A stretch of 64,000 bases of DNA, taken from Desulfobacteraceae bacterium (GTDB lineage Bacteria > Desulfobacterota > Desulfobacteria > Desulfobacterales > Desulfosarcinaceae). Position numbers and translations under genes: made by a program. Of the stretch, positions 1 through 9,437 are shown one piece after another. The notes beneath the pieces are model-generated. The model saw nothing but the letters and a program-made list of their open reading frames with translations, made no database searches and was not told the DNA's origin. The stretch's first letter is position 1. Every line of letters starts with the position of its first letter. The stretch covers positions 48,999 through 112,998 of the forward strand of contig JABDIN010000093.1 of the NCBI GenBank assembly GCA_013003715.1. Reading direction: 5' to 3'.

Positions 1-147
1 GAATTCAAACCGTTCATTGTCCCGAAGGGTTTTGTCGACCTGTTCATTAACAAAAGAACTGTGTCTGAGGGCCTCGGTAATGAGCTCATCGTTTTTAAAC
101 TGATATCCCAGTTGCGCTTCAAGTTTTTTATAATTGCCGTCAGTCAT
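1..147 (-). CDS. rnc: Ribonuclease III, N-terminal part (runs off left edge)
   Basis: The 49 visible codons start at an ATG (complement of 145-147) and stay open to the window edge. The translation contains LEAQLGYQFKNDELITEAL, then RHSS and NERFEF. This is the start of the RNase III endonuclease domain, where the NER-x-EF signature leads into the catalytic metal-binding helix. RNase III cuts double-stranded RNA and matures rRNA. The catalytic acidic residues and the dsRNA-binding domain lie outside the window. Recognition rests on the N-terminal signature only. Confidence 0.85.
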   Translation of the reverse strand, partial: MTDGNYKKLEAQLGYQFKNDELITEALRHSSFVNEQVDKTLRDNERFEF

Positions 148-293
148 AAATAAATAAAATTGATAAGAAATTCCAATGTGTTGATGCACATACGGCCCGG
201 CAGGAAAATAGCCGTGAACCTATCGGATTATTGGGTCGTATCTGAGTTCGGCGGAGATCCCCGAACACGCACCTAGGTTTCGGGCAATGAAGA

Positions 294-1172
294 TCAACCG
301 CTATCAGTGGCCGCCACGAGTTTTTCATACAATTCATAGGGCACGAAAAGATCTCCGCCACCGGAACCCATTTTTATATTCGGGTTAATGTCGCCATGAA
401 AATCGGTGCCGCCGGTGATGAGCAGGTCATTTTTCCGGGCGGTTCGGGTCAAGGACGCCACGGCTTCGGTTGAATGACCCGGATATAACACCTCTAAGCC
501 CATAAGTCCCATATCCTTGAGGGTATGGATCAACCGGTCAATTATCTCGGGCGGCTTTTCAATCAGATAAGGATGCGCCAGGACAGGGACCCCGCCGGCA
601 TTATGGATGGTCTGGATGATCGTATGCGCCTCTATTCTGAATTTATCCACATAGGCCGGCTTACCCCGGCCCAAAAACCGTTCAAACGCATCATCAATGG
701 ACACTGCGTATCCTCTATCAATCATTGCGGCCGCAACATGGGGCCGGCCCGGTATGGATGTCCCCACATGGACCATCACGTCGGCCATGGAAATGGACAT
801 CCCGATGGCATTAAGCCGGTCGATCATTCGGGGAATTCGCTGGGTTCGGGACGCCTGCAGGCGCTGCAGCGCCTGATTGAGTTCATGATTGTCAAGGTCT
901 ATATGGTACCCGAGGACATGCAAGCTGCCTGGGATATTAAACGATTCCGGTGGGTTGGCACTGATTTCAACACCGGTGAGGAATCGTACCGGTGAACGAT
1001 GAATTAAGGATACGGCTTCTTTGGAACCATCAAGTGTATCGTGGTCCGTAATCGATATCGCCCCCAGAGAAAGCGTTTCAGCCTTTTCGATTATGTCGGC
1101 GGCCGAAAGAGATCCGTCCGACGCCTGTGAGTGAATATGGAGGTCAATGCACCGCGATCGGTTACAATCCAA
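294..1172 (-). CDS. PHP-domain phosphoesterase (nucleoside 3',5'-bisphosphatase / RNase AM type)
   Basis: A 292-residue PHP-domain protein. The metal-binding motifs are visible in order: DLHIHS (His12, His14), TDHDT near residue 42, a central GRPHVA stretch, LAHP near residue 190 and GGTDFHG near the C-terminus. This arrangement matches the YciV/TrpH family, which hydrolyses nucleoside 3',5'-bisphosphates or 5' ends of short RNAs with a trinuclear metal site. The start overlaps the end of dksA by 11 bases, so the two genes are probably co-transcribed. Substrate is inferred from the family. Confidence 0.8.
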   Translation of the reverse strand: MDCNRSRCIDLHIHSQASDGSLSAADIIEKAETLSLGAISITDHDTLDGSKEAVSLIHRSPVRFLTGVEISANPPESFNIPGSLHVLGYHIDLDNHELNQALQRLQASRTQRIPRMIDRLNAIGMSISMADVMVHVGTSIPGRPHVAAAMIDRGYAVSIDDAFERFLGRGKPAYVDKFRIEAHTIIQTIHNAGGVPVLAHPYLIEKPPEIIDRLIHTLKDMGLMGLEVLYPGHSTEAVASLTRTARKNDLLITGGTDFHGDINPNIKMGSGGGDLFVPYELYEKLVAATDSG

Positions 1173-1524
1173 GGGCTCTCTCGAACGCCTCCTCTTTGGT
1201 TTTGCACTCGATACACTGAGTGGTGACCGGCCGGGCTTTCAAGCGTTTATTGGAAATGTCTTCACCGCATTTTTCACAGATGCCGAAGGTGCCGTTTTCA
1301 ATTCGTGCCAAAGCTTTCTTAATCTTTTTGATCAATTTGCTTTCACGATCTCTGATGCGGAGCATGAAATTCCGGTCGGCTTCGAGGGTGGCGCGATCCG
1401 TGGGGTCCGGAAAATTCTCTTTGGGAACCGTCATGCCGGAAACAGTATCGCCTGCCTGATGCAATAGTTTTTGGAGCTGCTCCGTCAGTAAGTCCTCAAA
1501 ATATTTAACATCTTTCTTTTTCAT
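1162..1524 (-). CDS. dksA: RNA polymerase-binding transcription factor DksA
   Basis: A 120-residue DksA/TraR protein. An N-terminal coiled coil carries DPTDRA (40-45), equivalent to the acidic tip that enters the RNA polymerase secondary channel. It is followed by a four-Cys zinc finger with Cys83, Cys86, Cys104 and Cys107. Length is close to that of delta-proteobacterial DksA. It works with ppGpp to adjust initiation at rRNA and amino-acid promoters. The PHP gene downstream overlaps it. Confidence 0.92.
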   Translation of the reverse strand: MKKKDVKYFEDLLTEQLQKLLHQAGDTVSGMTVPKENFPDPTDRATLEADRNFMLRIRDRESKLIKKIKKALARIENGTFGICEKCGEDISNKRLKARPVTTQCIECKTKEEAFERALGL

Positions 1525-1879
1525 AGCAAGCCTTCATTCGCCTAAATGTGAAGTGGTTTAGCTTCGAAAATAGGTAGATTAACACTTTCAAAATCCGCTG
1601 TAAAGCGCAAATCAACACTTTTTCCGATACCTGGAAATAGTCGCCGGAAGGACCCAGCAGGCGTGCATTTTTGCTCGTCGTCTTATCCGGCAATCTCGAG
1701 CACACAAGGGCCGGATAATGGCTATGATATGTGGGTCTCCCGCTATTATAGTTTATCGGCTGAATCCGTCCGAGCTTTAACCCTTGCGTAGCCAGGCGCC
1801 GTAAAAGTGAAACGAAACGGGACACTGCCCCGAGTCGATAAAATCCAATCATGCCTGTCGGTTATAATCTACCGGTGAA
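1525..1879. other. Non-coding gap between fabD and dksA
   Basis: About 355 bases without a credible gene. One open frame spans most of it on the minus strand, but it runs into the start of dksA and matches no known protein pattern. It probably holds the dksA promoter. No clear -35/-10 pair, tRNA or hairpin terminator was found by eye. Confidence 0.5.
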
Positions 1880-2821
1880 TCAGGCCAATTCAGCCAGAAA
1901 ATCATCCATTTCCTTGATATTGTTAATCGAATATAATGTCGCCGGGTAATCCTTGGGCAACGTCTTCTTGGCAAGCCCGGCCAGCACTTTCCCCGGGCCG
2001 ATCTCGGCGAATACCTCAACACCTTCGTCGATCAGGTGAAGCATGGTGTCATACCAACGCACCGGACTGCAAAGCTGTCTGGACATCAGATTTTTTATTT
2101 CGTCGGGGTTTTCACATGCCGCAGCCGTCACATTGTGCAGGACCGGCATATCCGGTGCCCGAAATGTCATATCTTTCAAACATTCACTGAATTCCGACTC
2201 AGCTCCCTTGATAAGCTGGCTGTGCCAGGCACCGCTGACCTTGAGGGGGATTGCCTTGCCGCCCCTCTCCCTGGCGTCGGCGGATGCCAGGTTCACCGCA
2301 TCCGGAGTACCGGTGATCACGATCTGGGTCTTCATATTGTGGTTGGCCACGGAAACCGCTCCGGCCCGGGTCTCCACCGCCCGGACGATTTCGCTCACGG
2401 CGTCGATATCCAGCCCGAGAATGGCGCTCATGGCGCCCTTATACCTCTCCGCTTCGCGATGCATGAGTTCACCGCGCCTGTAGACCAATCGGAGAGCGTC
2501 CGCTTCATCGACCACACCGGCGCAGCATAGGGCGCTGAATTCACCAAGACTGTGACCGGCACAAACCATAGGCGTCATGCCGTTTTCGGTTATCAGGCGT
2601 AAAAAAGCCAGATTCACCGCGGTCACGGCGGGCTGAAGGTTCACGGTTCGGGTCAGATCCGCCATGGGCCCGTTAAAGCACAACTCTTTAATAGGAATGC
2701 CGGTGATCTCTTCGGCCATATCAAAAACTTCTCGCACCGCCGTATTGGCGTCGCAGATATCCGCGCCCATGCCCACAGCCTGTGAGCCCTGTCCTGGAAA
2801 TAAAAATGCCGCTTTCTTCAA
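1880..2821 (-). CDS. fabD: Malonyl-CoA:ACP transacylase
   Basis: A 313-residue FabD with the FPGQGSQ motif at residues 8-14, the nucleophile elbow GHSLGE (Ser91), the substrate-binding arginine region YRRGELM (115-116) and the catalytic His200 in the GAWHS segment. The enzyme moves malonyl from CoA to acyl carrier protein at the start of fatty acid elongation. It starts at an ATG and is full length. No other fab gene lies beside it, so it is separated from the usual fabH-fabD-fabG order. Confidence 0.93.
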   Translation of the reverse strand: MKKAAFLFPGQGSQAVGMGADICDANTAVREVFDMAEEITGIPIKELCFNGPMADLTRTVNLQPAVTAVNLAFLRLITENGMTPMVCAGHSLGEFSALCCAGVVDEADALRLVYRRGELMHREAERYKGAMSAILGLDIDAVSEIVRAVETRAGAVSVANHNMKTQIVITGTPDAVNLASADARERGGKAIPLKVSGAWHSQLIKGAESEFSECLKDMTFRAPDMPVLHNVTAAACENPDEIKNLMSRQLCSPVRWYDTMLHLIDEGVEVFAEIGPGKVLAGLAKKTLPKDYPATLYSINNIKEMDDFLAELA

Positions 2822-3017
2822 AATTCCCCCAATTGTTCAGATAACCTGCTAATTTAATATCAACATATACGGGTCGGAAGAACAGGATAATTACCCGGAA
2901 TTGATATCGCTTGTCAAATCAGAAATGTAACCTAAAATATGCCGAGCCGATTCCAAATGCACTTGCCCTGGGATAAAGTCCGGCTCCCTGTCTCAGGCTT
3001 TGGCCGAACCGGGAATC

Positions 3018-4286
3018 CTATGGGTCCAGTTTAAAAAGCTTCCGGGTAATATCCAGGGGTATGGATTTATCACCCTGGCAGCTGCCTTTTTTCAGGAATT
3101 GTGTGGGATCGTGAAGGATTTTATTGACCATTGCATTCACCATGTTGCGAATGGCGTCGTGGTCGGCGGCGGACAGGTGATCCATGCTTTTAATGCGCTT
3201 GTCCACCTCAACCGCGGCGATGCCGGATACTTTATCGCGCAATGCCACGATGGTGGGCACCACATCCAAACTGTCGTGCCACCGGCGGAAACGGATGACG
3301 GCCTCATCCACTATCCGCTGAGCCTTGACCGCTTCCCGCTGGCGATCCTCGATATTCTCATCGATGACGCCCTGCAAATCGTCGATATCATAAACATAGG
3401 CGTTTTCAAGACGATTGATGTCCGGGTCGATGTCCCGGGGAACGGCAATATCGATGAAGAAGAGGGAGCGATTGCGCCGCCTGCGCCGGACCGCTTTGAT
3501 ATCATCCCGCCGGATCACGAAATCAGTGGCGCCGGTTGAACTGATGATAATATCCACCTGGCTCAGGTGCTCCTTGACCTCTTCAAACCGGATGGCCTGT
3601 CCCTTGTATTTTGCGGCCAGGGTCACCCCACGCTCAAAGGTGCGGTTGGCCACGAATACCCTGCCGACATGATGCCGGACCAGGTGTTCCACGGCCAGCT
3701 CGGCCATCTCACCGGCACCCAGCAGCAGAACCGCCTTGTTTTCCAAGGTGCCGAATATTTTCCGGCCGAGTTGAACGGCTGCGTAGCTGATACTCACGGC
3801 ATTGTCGCCGATGCCGGTCTCGTTGCGTATGCGTTTGGCAGTGAAAAACGCCCGGTGCATGAGCCGGTTGAGGATGACCCCACTGGTCCGTTTCTCGGAA
3901 GCGGTTCGGTAGGCCTCCTTGATCTGACCCAAAATCTGGGGTTCACCCAGCATCATGGAGTCCAAACTGGCGGCCACGCGGAACACATGCCCAACGGCTT
4001 CATCACCGCAGTGGACGTAGGTGGCGATGTTAAAATCATTTACGGGAACCTGCTTGAATTCGGATAGAAACGATTTGGACAGTTCAACCGCTTTCCCGGG
4101 GTCTTTGGCCACCAGCAGCACTTCAATACGATTGCAGGTGGAAAACAGGACCACTTCCTCCACGGCAGGGTTGTCGGCCAATTGCACCACTGCGCGCTCG
4201 GTGTCATCCGTGGTGAACGCCAGGCATTCCCGGAGTTCCACCGGGGCCGTGGTGTGATTTAATCCCAATAGTATGATCTCGGACAT
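3018..4286 (-). CDS. hemA: Glutamyl-tRNA reductase
   Basis: A 422-residue HemA. GLNHTTAPVELRE opens the catalytic domain, STCNRIEV carries the active Cys near residue 50, and a Rossmann LLGAGEM segment near residue 190 binds NADPH. The C-terminal helical dimerisation domain is complete. The enzyme reduces glutamyl-tRNA(Glu) to glutamate-1-semialdehyde, the first step of C5 tetrapyrrole synthesis. It lies 24 bases after the ccsA-like gene and shortly after a siroheme gene, forming a haem/siroheme supply operon. Confidence 0.95.
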   Translation of the reverse strand: MSEIILLGLNHTTAPVELRECLAFTTDDTERAVVQLADNPAVEEVVLFSTCNRIEVLLVAKDPGKAVELSKSFLSEFKQVPVNDFNIATYVHCGDEAVGHVFRVAASLDSMMLGEPQILGQIKEAYRTASEKRTSGVILNRLMHRAFFTAKRIRNETGIGDNAVSISYAAVQLGRKIFGTLENKAVLLLGAGEMAELAVEHLVRHHVGRVFVANRTFERGVTLAAKYKGQAIRFEEVKEHLSQVDIIISSTGATDFVIRRDDIKAVRRRRRNRSLFFIDIAVPRDIDPDINRLENAYVYDIDDLQGVIDENIEDRQREAVKAQRIVDEAVIRFRRWHDSLDVVPTIVALRDKVSGIAAVEVDKRIKSMDHLSAADHDAIRNMVNAMVNKILHDPTQFLKKGSCQGDKSIPLDITRKLFKLDP

Positions 4287-4310
4287 TATGGTTCTATCGC
4301 AACTGCTTGA

Positions 4311-5129
4311 TTACAGAGTGAATTGAGAATGGTGTCCTTTCAACAGCAGATTGACACCCAGAAAAGTGAATATAAGTACGCCAAAACCGATGATGGCCAT
4401 CAGGGCCGACCGCCGTCCCCGCCACCCCACGGTCAGTCGCTCGTGGAGCAGCACGGCGTAGAAGATCCAGGCCAGGGCGGACCACACTTCCTTCACATCC
4501 CAGCTCCAGAAGCGTCCCCAATACAATTTTGCGGATATCAACCCGGTGATCAGCCCGATGGTCAACAGGGTGAAGCCGGTGACAATACAGGCATATCCGC
4601 CGTTATCGAGCAGTTCCAGAGACGGCAGCCGTTTGAAGAAATATCCCGGTTTTTTGGATTTGATGGCGCGTTCCTGCACCAGATAGAGGATTCCCGCCCC
4701 GCAGGCCAGCGCCATTGCGGCGTCACCCAGAAAAATGGTGGTGATATGAATCGAGAGCCAGAGTTTTTGCAATAATTTCGGATCGGCCACGGTCTTTGGT
4801 GGCAGAATAAATGCCGCCAGCATCAGCAGCGCCAGCATTGGTGCGGCATAAGCACCTAATATTTTAATATTATATTTGTATTGAAATATCAGAAAAACCG
4901 CGGCCACGGCCCAGGCGCAGAACGACAGGGTTTCGGACAGGTTGCCCACAGGCATATGACCGGCCGCTGAATATGCCAGCGTCAGCCATGCGCAATGCAT
5001 CAGGAAACCGATCAGGAGGATATAAGATGCCATCCGGTGGAGCTGTTTCCGCTGGACAATGAGATACGAGATATATCCACCGGCGCTCAGTACATAGAAA
5101 AGGATCGTGAAAAGAAATGTGGTTTGCAT
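4311..5129 (-). CDS. ccsA: CcsA/CcmF-superfamily cytochrome c assembly protein (HemX-like)
   Basis: A 272-residue polytopic membrane protein with about eight predicted membrane segments and the tryptophan-rich haem-handling motif WGRFWSWDVKE at residues 204-214. Conserved His128, His229 and His266/267 could be the axial haem ligands. Proteins of this type belong to the CcsBA (system II) route that exports haem and attaches it to c-type cytochromes. Such genes often sit next to hemA, where they are also called hemX, as here. No ccsB/ResB partner lies in the window. Confidence 0.85.
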   Translation of the reverse strand: MQTTFLFTILFYVLSAGGYISYLIVQRKQLHRMASYILLIGFLMHCAWLTLAYSAAGHMPVGNLSETLSFCAWAVAAVFLIFQYKYNIKILGAYAAPMLALLMLAAFILPPKTVADPKLLQKLWLSIHITTIFLGDAAMALACGAGILYLVQERAIKSKKPGYFFKRLPSLELLDNGGYACIVTGFTLLTIGLITGLISAKLYWGRFWSWDVKEVWSALAWIFYAVLLHERLTVGWRGRRSALMAIIGFGVLIFTFLGVNLLLKGHHSQFTL

Positions 5130-5205
5130 AGATACAATTCCAGCGATTTATCATGGTTTTGGGGTCGGGTTTTTCAACATCCCACCGTCATCCGCTGTTG
5201 ATCCG

Positions 5206-5895
5206 TCACTGTTTATCCGGAAAACCGGAGACGGTTAAAGGGTTCATCAGGTCATTAAATCGATACTCCCCGCCCAGCACGCGTGCCAGCAAGCCGTCAA
5301 TGCCCGCCGTGTCTCCCGCACCGATCAATTCCAGCATGCCACCGTCTATGAGGGCCTCGAACAATGGTTTATGCGCTTCAGGCTCATGCGCCTGCCCGAG
5401 CAGTTTTTCCCGGATTTTTCCCATCAGGGTAAGGAATACATCATACTCTTCCCCGAATTGTTTTCCGAGCCGTTTCCGTAAGGATTTGGCGAACGCCGGG
5501 CTTTTTCCGGAGGTGGAAATGGCCAGAATCAAATCACCCCGGTGAACGATCGAGGGCAATATGAAATTACAAACATCCGGTTTGTCCGCGATATTGCATA
5601 ACATATTACGTTGTTCCGCATCATCGTGGATTTTCTGGTTCAGAATCATGTCGTCGGTGGCACCGATCACCATGAACATGCCATCGAGATCCGCGCTTTC
5701 GTACCCCCCCCGGCGCAGGGCGATCTTACCATCCGTGTTCAAACTGAACAGATGATCGGTAAATTCACGGCTGACCACGGTCACCCTGGCGCCGCATTTC
5801 AACAGGGTGCCCACCTTACGCGTACCCACCCGGCCGCCCCCCACGACAAGGCAGGAACGGTCCTTTATATCCAGCAGTATCGGGTAATAGCGCAT
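5206..5895 (-). CDS. Precorrin-2 dehydrogenase / sirohydrochlorin ferrochelatase
   Basis: A 229-residue protein with an N-terminal Rossmann fold (VVGGGRVGTRKV, residues 17-28) and the central motif TSGKSPAFAKSLRKRL typical of Met8p/CysG N-terminal domains. It oxidises precorrin-2 to sirohydrochlorin with NAD and may insert iron to form sirohaem. Sirohaem is the cofactor of dissimilatory sulfite reductase, so a sulfate reducer would need it in quantity. The CysG methyltransferase domain is absent, and a separate CobA would have to supply precorrin-2. Confidence 0.88.
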   Translation of the reverse strand: MRYYPILLDIKDRSCLVVGGGRVGTRKVGTLLKCGARVTVVSREFTDHLFSLNTDGKIALRRGGYESADLDGMFMVIGATDDMILNQKIHDDAEQRNMLCNIADKPDVCNFILPSIVHRGDLILAISTSGKSPAFAKSLRKRLGKQFGEEYDVFLTLMGKIREKLLGQAHEPEAHKPLFEALIDGGMLELIGAGDTAGIDGLLARVLGGEYRFNDLMNPLTVSGFPDKQ

Positions 5896-5926
5896 AATAA
5901 TATAGTCAAACGGTTAAATTGAACAT

Positions 5927-6712
5927 TTACAATACGATCTCCATCAGGTCCTCGGCAATGATCAACGGTCCTTTATATGTGCTTCGGCATTGTTTTGCAA
6001 TGTCAACCGCATCACATTCCGGATACAGATGGGTGAGGACGAGGCGAGAAACCTTGGCACGGGTGGCTGTTTTTCCCGCCTGCGAAGGGGTCATGTGCCC
6101 CGGTACCGCCATTTCATCCGGCATAGCCGATTCGCAGATCAACAGATTCGCACCTTCTGAAAGGTTGACCAGACTATCCGTATACTGGGTATCACCGGAA
6201 TAGACCATCGCGGTATCTGCGGGTGTGGTGAGCTTAAACGCCAAACTCTCGGGCCGGTGGGAGACCGGGGCGATGTCTACTTGAAAATCTTTGAATTTCA
6301 ATTTGTTTTGAAGATCCGGGGAGATTTCCCGGATATCGAGAGTATCCGGTCCCAAATCCATCCAGTCACCGTAAACCGCTTTCAATCCATCATAAAAATC
6401 AAGGAATCCCGGTCCGCCGATAATACACAGGGGGATTTTTCGTCGTCCACTGCCCGGGTATTTGGTGGCAAACAGAAACGGCACCAATTCGCCGGTGTGA
6501 TCGGGATGAAAATGGCTGATAAAAACATGGGTGACGTCAAAGATGTTGCCGCCGGCCTCGAGCAACCGTCTTGTGGTGCCCGGTCCGACATCAAACAATA
6601 CCCGGCTCTCTTTACAAGTTACCATTACGGCACATGCGCTACGCCTCAGAGACGGCACACAAGTGCCTGATCCGAGAATAACCACGCGGCTGTGTTCGGG
6701 GTAGCTGGTCAT
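5927..6712 (-). CDS. MBL-fold metallo-hydrolase, RNase Z-like
   Basis: A 261-residue metallo-beta-lactamase fold protein. The motif HFHPDH at 67-72 gives the two-metal site, GPGTTRRLLEAG lies just before it, YSGDT is in the middle, and GHMTPSQAG then LTHLYPE provide the late ligands. The general plan is that of RNase Z/arylsulfatase-type hydrolases, but the protein is shorter than tRNase Z and I cannot see its exosite arm. The start overlaps the stop of the upstream DHH gene by four bases (ATGA), implying coupled translation. Substrate unknown. Confidence 0.75.
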   Translation of the reverse strand: MTSYPEHSRVVILGSGTCVPSLRRSACAVMVTCKESRVLFDVGPGTTRRLLEAGGNIFDVTHVFISHFHPDHTGELVPFLFATKYPGSGRRKIPLCIIGGPGFLDFYDGLKAVYGDWMDLGPDTLDIREISPDLQNKLKFKDFQVDIAPVSHRPESLAFKLTTPADTAMVYSGDTQYTDSLVNLSEGANLLICESAMPDEMAVPGHMTPSQAGKTATRAKVSRLVLTHLYPECDAVDIAKQCRSTYKGPLIIAEDLMEIVL

Positions 6713-7719
6713 TTTTTAGTCGTCCGGCGGGATGCCGGCATCATCTTTTTTTCAAAATCACGTATCAGCCAGTTCAATACTTTTTTATCATCGGCTGGGT
6801 TTTCGATTCCCCGAAGGGCGTCCACCGGTATCTCCGCCCTTGCGGCACTTTTATGCCCCCCTGCCGCTCCCAACGCACAGAACATATTTCTGACAACCTT
6901 GCCGGCGTTTTTCCGGATACCGTCATTCCTAAAAATAATAATCAGTTTTTTATTGTAAAATCCCGATACGATACTCCAGGTGACGGATTCCAATCGCATG
7001 AAAAAATCAGCGATGAGCACACACACATCCGGATTGACAACCTGACCGAGATGCACGAAAACGCGATCCTTCCGGAAACGCTTTTCCGCCAAGGCCTTCT
7101 GGAAATATTTTAAAAAGTCACGCTGTAATTCGGCCTGCTCGATCCTTCGGACCAACGCAATATTCGCGTATTTGAAGACGTGTTGGAATGCCCGGACATC
7201 TTCAATTTGGGTTTGCCTTTCAAAATTGCTCGTATCGATTTTAATGGCGAGGAACAACCCCGTGGCTAGTTTGCCGGAGGGTTTGATTTTTGCGGCTTTT
7301 AAATACTCGGTCAATATTGTTGCAGTGGCGCCGTATGTCGGGCGAATATCGCGAAATGGCGCTTCCACGCCGGTATCCGGATGATGATCGATGAGCACAT
7401 CAGGCCTTATGGATGCAAGCAGTTCATGATGATTGGGTTGGGAATCCACCATAACAAACCGATTATACCGGATAGGATCAATCGTATACATGTGAAACAT
7501 TTTCACGCCCAGCAGCCTCACCATAGCCAAGTTATCCGGTCGTTTGATGACATTGACGTGGCCAATGGTCACACTGGCGGCCTTTCGCCACAATAAACGT
7601 TTCACGGCCATGGCCGAAGCAATGGCATCCGGATCCGCATTGATGGCTATCAGGACATGATCATCGCCATTGAACCGGGCGTAAAAATGGTTCAGTCTCT
7701 CACGGGTCGACAGGTTCAT
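6709..7719 (-). CDS. DHH/DHHA1 phosphoesterase (NrnA-like)
   Basis: A 336-residue protein with the DHH-family motifs: NADPDAIASA (27-36), VDSQ (91-94) and DHHP at 111-114. A C-terminal DHHA1 domain has GGHKSAAR at 287-294. Members degrade nano-RNA, pAp or cyclic dinucleotides using manganese. The C-terminal tail ends in a run of basic residues. It begins the minus-strand operon leading to the MBL, siroheme and hemA genes, and faces the atp operon across a divergent promoter region. Confidence 0.8.
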   Translation of the reverse strand: MNLSTRERLNHFYARFNGDDHVLIAINADPDAIASAMAVKRLLWRKAASVTIGHVNVIKRPDNLAMVRLLGVKMFHMYTIDPIRYNRFVMVDSQPNHHELLASIRPDVLIDHHPDTGVEAPFRDIRPTYGATATILTEYLKAAKIKPSGKLATGLFLAIKIDTSNFERQTQIEDVRAFQHVFKYANIALVRRIEQAELQRDFLKYFQKALAEKRFRKDRVFVHLGQVVNPDVCVLIADFFMRLESVTWSIVSGFYNKKLIIIFRNDGIRKNAGKVVRNMFCALGAAGGHKSAARAEIPVDALRGIENPADDKKVLNWLIRDFEKKMMPASRRTTKK

Positions 7720-7853
7720 AATAAATATGGGGTTTGGGATTAAAAATCAGTGCCGCATTAAGGTACAATAATTTTCCCCATGAATCAAACGGATCCGGAT
7801 TTCTAAAAAATTGAAATCTAACTATATCTATGCTGTTGCATTGGTTTCATTGC

Positions 7854-7883
7854 TTGACAATGGTAAACCAGATTTGCTATCTG
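7854..7883 (+). promoter_or_regulatory. Candidate sigma-70 promoter for the F0 atp operon
   Basis: In the 340-base gap between the divergent DHH gene and the first atp gene, TTGACA (7854-7859) is followed after 18 bases by TATCTG (7878-7883) preceded by TGC, an extended -10 form. Transcription would start near 7890, leaving about 170 bases of leader before the first start codon. Found by eye only. Confidence 0.45.
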
Positions 7884-8061
7884 AAGAAGCGTTTTTTAAT
7901 ATTGTTCTCAAATAAAAACGTTTTATTCATCACGCTGTTTCGTGTTGCGGTTGCCGGTAACCGGTAAAGCCGCAAACGGGTGATACAACTGCTGTAACCG
8001 ATCTGCTTGATTACGAGTGATAGGCTGCTGCCAATTAGCCGGGTATTTGCAAGGCTGCACC

Positions 8062-8328
8062 GTGTTTGATTATAAAAAAAACCGCGCCTGGGCAGAAAAT
8101 CTGTCAATCGTCATGCAACTTGGCCTGACCATGGTCGGTTGCATTTTATTTTGTTTTGTAATCGGATTTTTTCTAGACAAATGGGTCGGCACCCGTGGAT
8201 TGTTCATTACCATTTTCATATTGCTGGGCATCGCCGGCGGCGCCAATGTCTCCTACCGCCAGATAATGGAAATTACCGGCGGCGATGAAAAGCGAAAGAC
8301 GGAAAATGGTGGAAACGGAATCGATTAG
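8062..8328 (+). CDS. atpZ: AtpZ/AtpI-family F0 assembly protein
   Basis: A small two-helix membrane protein. A charged N-terminus is followed by VMQLGLTMVGC and FFLDKW, then a second segment ending in the SYRQIMEI tail. This is the AtpZ-like pattern that precedes many split atp operons and is thought to help magnesium/calcium entry or c-ring assembly. I favour the GTG at 8062 (CAAGG upstream). A GTG at 8017 would add 15 residues. Its end overlaps the next gene. Confidence 0.7.
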   Translation: MFDYKKNRAWAENLSIVMQLGLTMVGCILFCFVIGFFLDKWVGTRGLFITIFILLGIAGGANVSYRQIMEITGGDEKRKTENGGNGID

Positions 8329-8716
8329 GGGCGTTGAGAAAAAATATTGCTCCCGGGCGATGATGTTGGCCATCACCCTTGCAATTATTTTAATCGCAAT
8401 CGGCTATAAAGCCATGGCTAAAGGCCTGATACTGGGATCCTTGTTCAGCGTGGTCAATTTCATCATCATGGGTCGTACCTTGCCCATGCGCCTGAATCGA
8501 ACCAAGCGCAAAACCTTTTTCATCGGCCTCGGCAGTATTTGGTTTCGATATATCGTGCTGGCAATTCCATTGGTACTGGCGATCAAGATGGAACAATTTG
8601 ATGTATTGGCGGCATGCGCGGGTATCTTTATGATACAGGTGATGATTTTATCGGACCAGTTATTCACCATCATAACCAAAAAATTTTCATCGGGAACGGA
8701 AGATGGCGAATCATAG
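8285..8716 (+). CDS. atpI: ATP synthase subunit I
   Basis: A 143-residue membrane protein with four hydrophobic segments, in the order and place expected for AtpI between AtpZ and subunit a. AtpI acts as a chaperone for c-ring assembly, notably in sodium-type synthases. The start overlaps atpZ by 44 bases; an ATG at 8306 is an alternative. Sequence conservation in this family is low, so the call leans on position and topology. Confidence 0.7.
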   Translation: MKSERRKMVETESIRGVEKKYCSRAMMLAITLAIILIAIGYKAMAKGLILGSLFSVVNFIIMGRTLPMRLNRTKRKTFFIGLGSIWFRYIVLAIPLVLAIKMEQFDVLAACAGIFMIQVMILSDQLFTIITKKFSSGTEDGES

Positions 8717-8758
8717 CAACCTTCTAGCGGCAAAATTACATCTTTTCAGGACATAACT

Positions 8759-9433
8759 ATGGGTGAACTGGGAAAAATACACCAGCTGATTATCAATCTC
8801 TTCGGTTATAATATTACGATCAACCTGGAAGTGGTGTTGATGGCATGGATCGTCTTTGCGGTCATTCTTGTTCTCGGCTACCTGGCCGCCCGAAATGTCA
8901 GCATGCAACCGGATTCTCCCCAGGTGGTCGGTGAACTTTTCGTGGATGCGCTTTACGGATTGACCGAGGATGCGCTTGACAAAAAACTGGCCCTGAAATA
9001 CGGCCCGCTGATTTGCGCATTATTCCTCTTTCTCGTTATATCCAACTGGCTCGGCATCATTCCTCACCTGGAGGAGCCCACTAAAGATCTGAATACCCCG
9101 CTGAGTCTGGGCGTGATGGGATTTTTCATAGCCCACGTGGCCGGTATCCGGAAAAAGGGTTTTAAAAACTATGCCCGCGAGTATTTCCAGCCGATATTTT
9201 TCATGATGCCGTTGAACATCATCAGTGAACTGGCCAAAATAGTCTCCATTTCGTTTCGTCTTTTCGGTAATATCATGGGTGGTTCAATCATTATCCTGGT
9301 GGTTTCATATCTGACCTATAGTTTGATTCTCCCCCCATTCCTATATGCCTTTTTCGGACTTTTTGTGGGAACGATTCAAGCATTTGTTTTCACGATGCTA
9401 ACCGTAGTGTACATATCTGTACAGGTGAAATAA
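8759..9433 (+). CDS. atpB: F0 ATP synthase subunit a
   Basis: A 224-residue AtpB. The essential stator arginine lies in ISFRLFGNIMGG, and the preceding helix contains PLNIISELAKI. Subunit a forms the two ion half-channels against the c-ring. The C-terminal helix segment FVFTMLTVVYISVQV is complete. It directly precedes the two c-subunit genes. Confidence 0.92.
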   Translation: MGELGKIHQLIINLFGYNITINLEVVLMAWIVFAVILVLGYLAARNVSMQPDSPQVVGELFVDALYGLTEDALDKKLALKYGPLICALFLFLVISNWLGIIPHLEEPTKDLNTPLSLGVMGFFIAHVAGIRKKGFKNYAREYFQPIFFMMPLNIISELAKIVSISFRLFGNIMGGSIIILVVSYLTYSLILPPFLYAFFGLFVGTIQAFVFTMLTVVYISVQVK

Positions 9434-9437
9434 TCAT

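Noticed and set aside
1505..1852. A 115-codon open frame on the minus strand upstream of dksA
   Set aside because: It runs into the start of dksA in another frame, has no ribosome site and no recognisable protein pattern.
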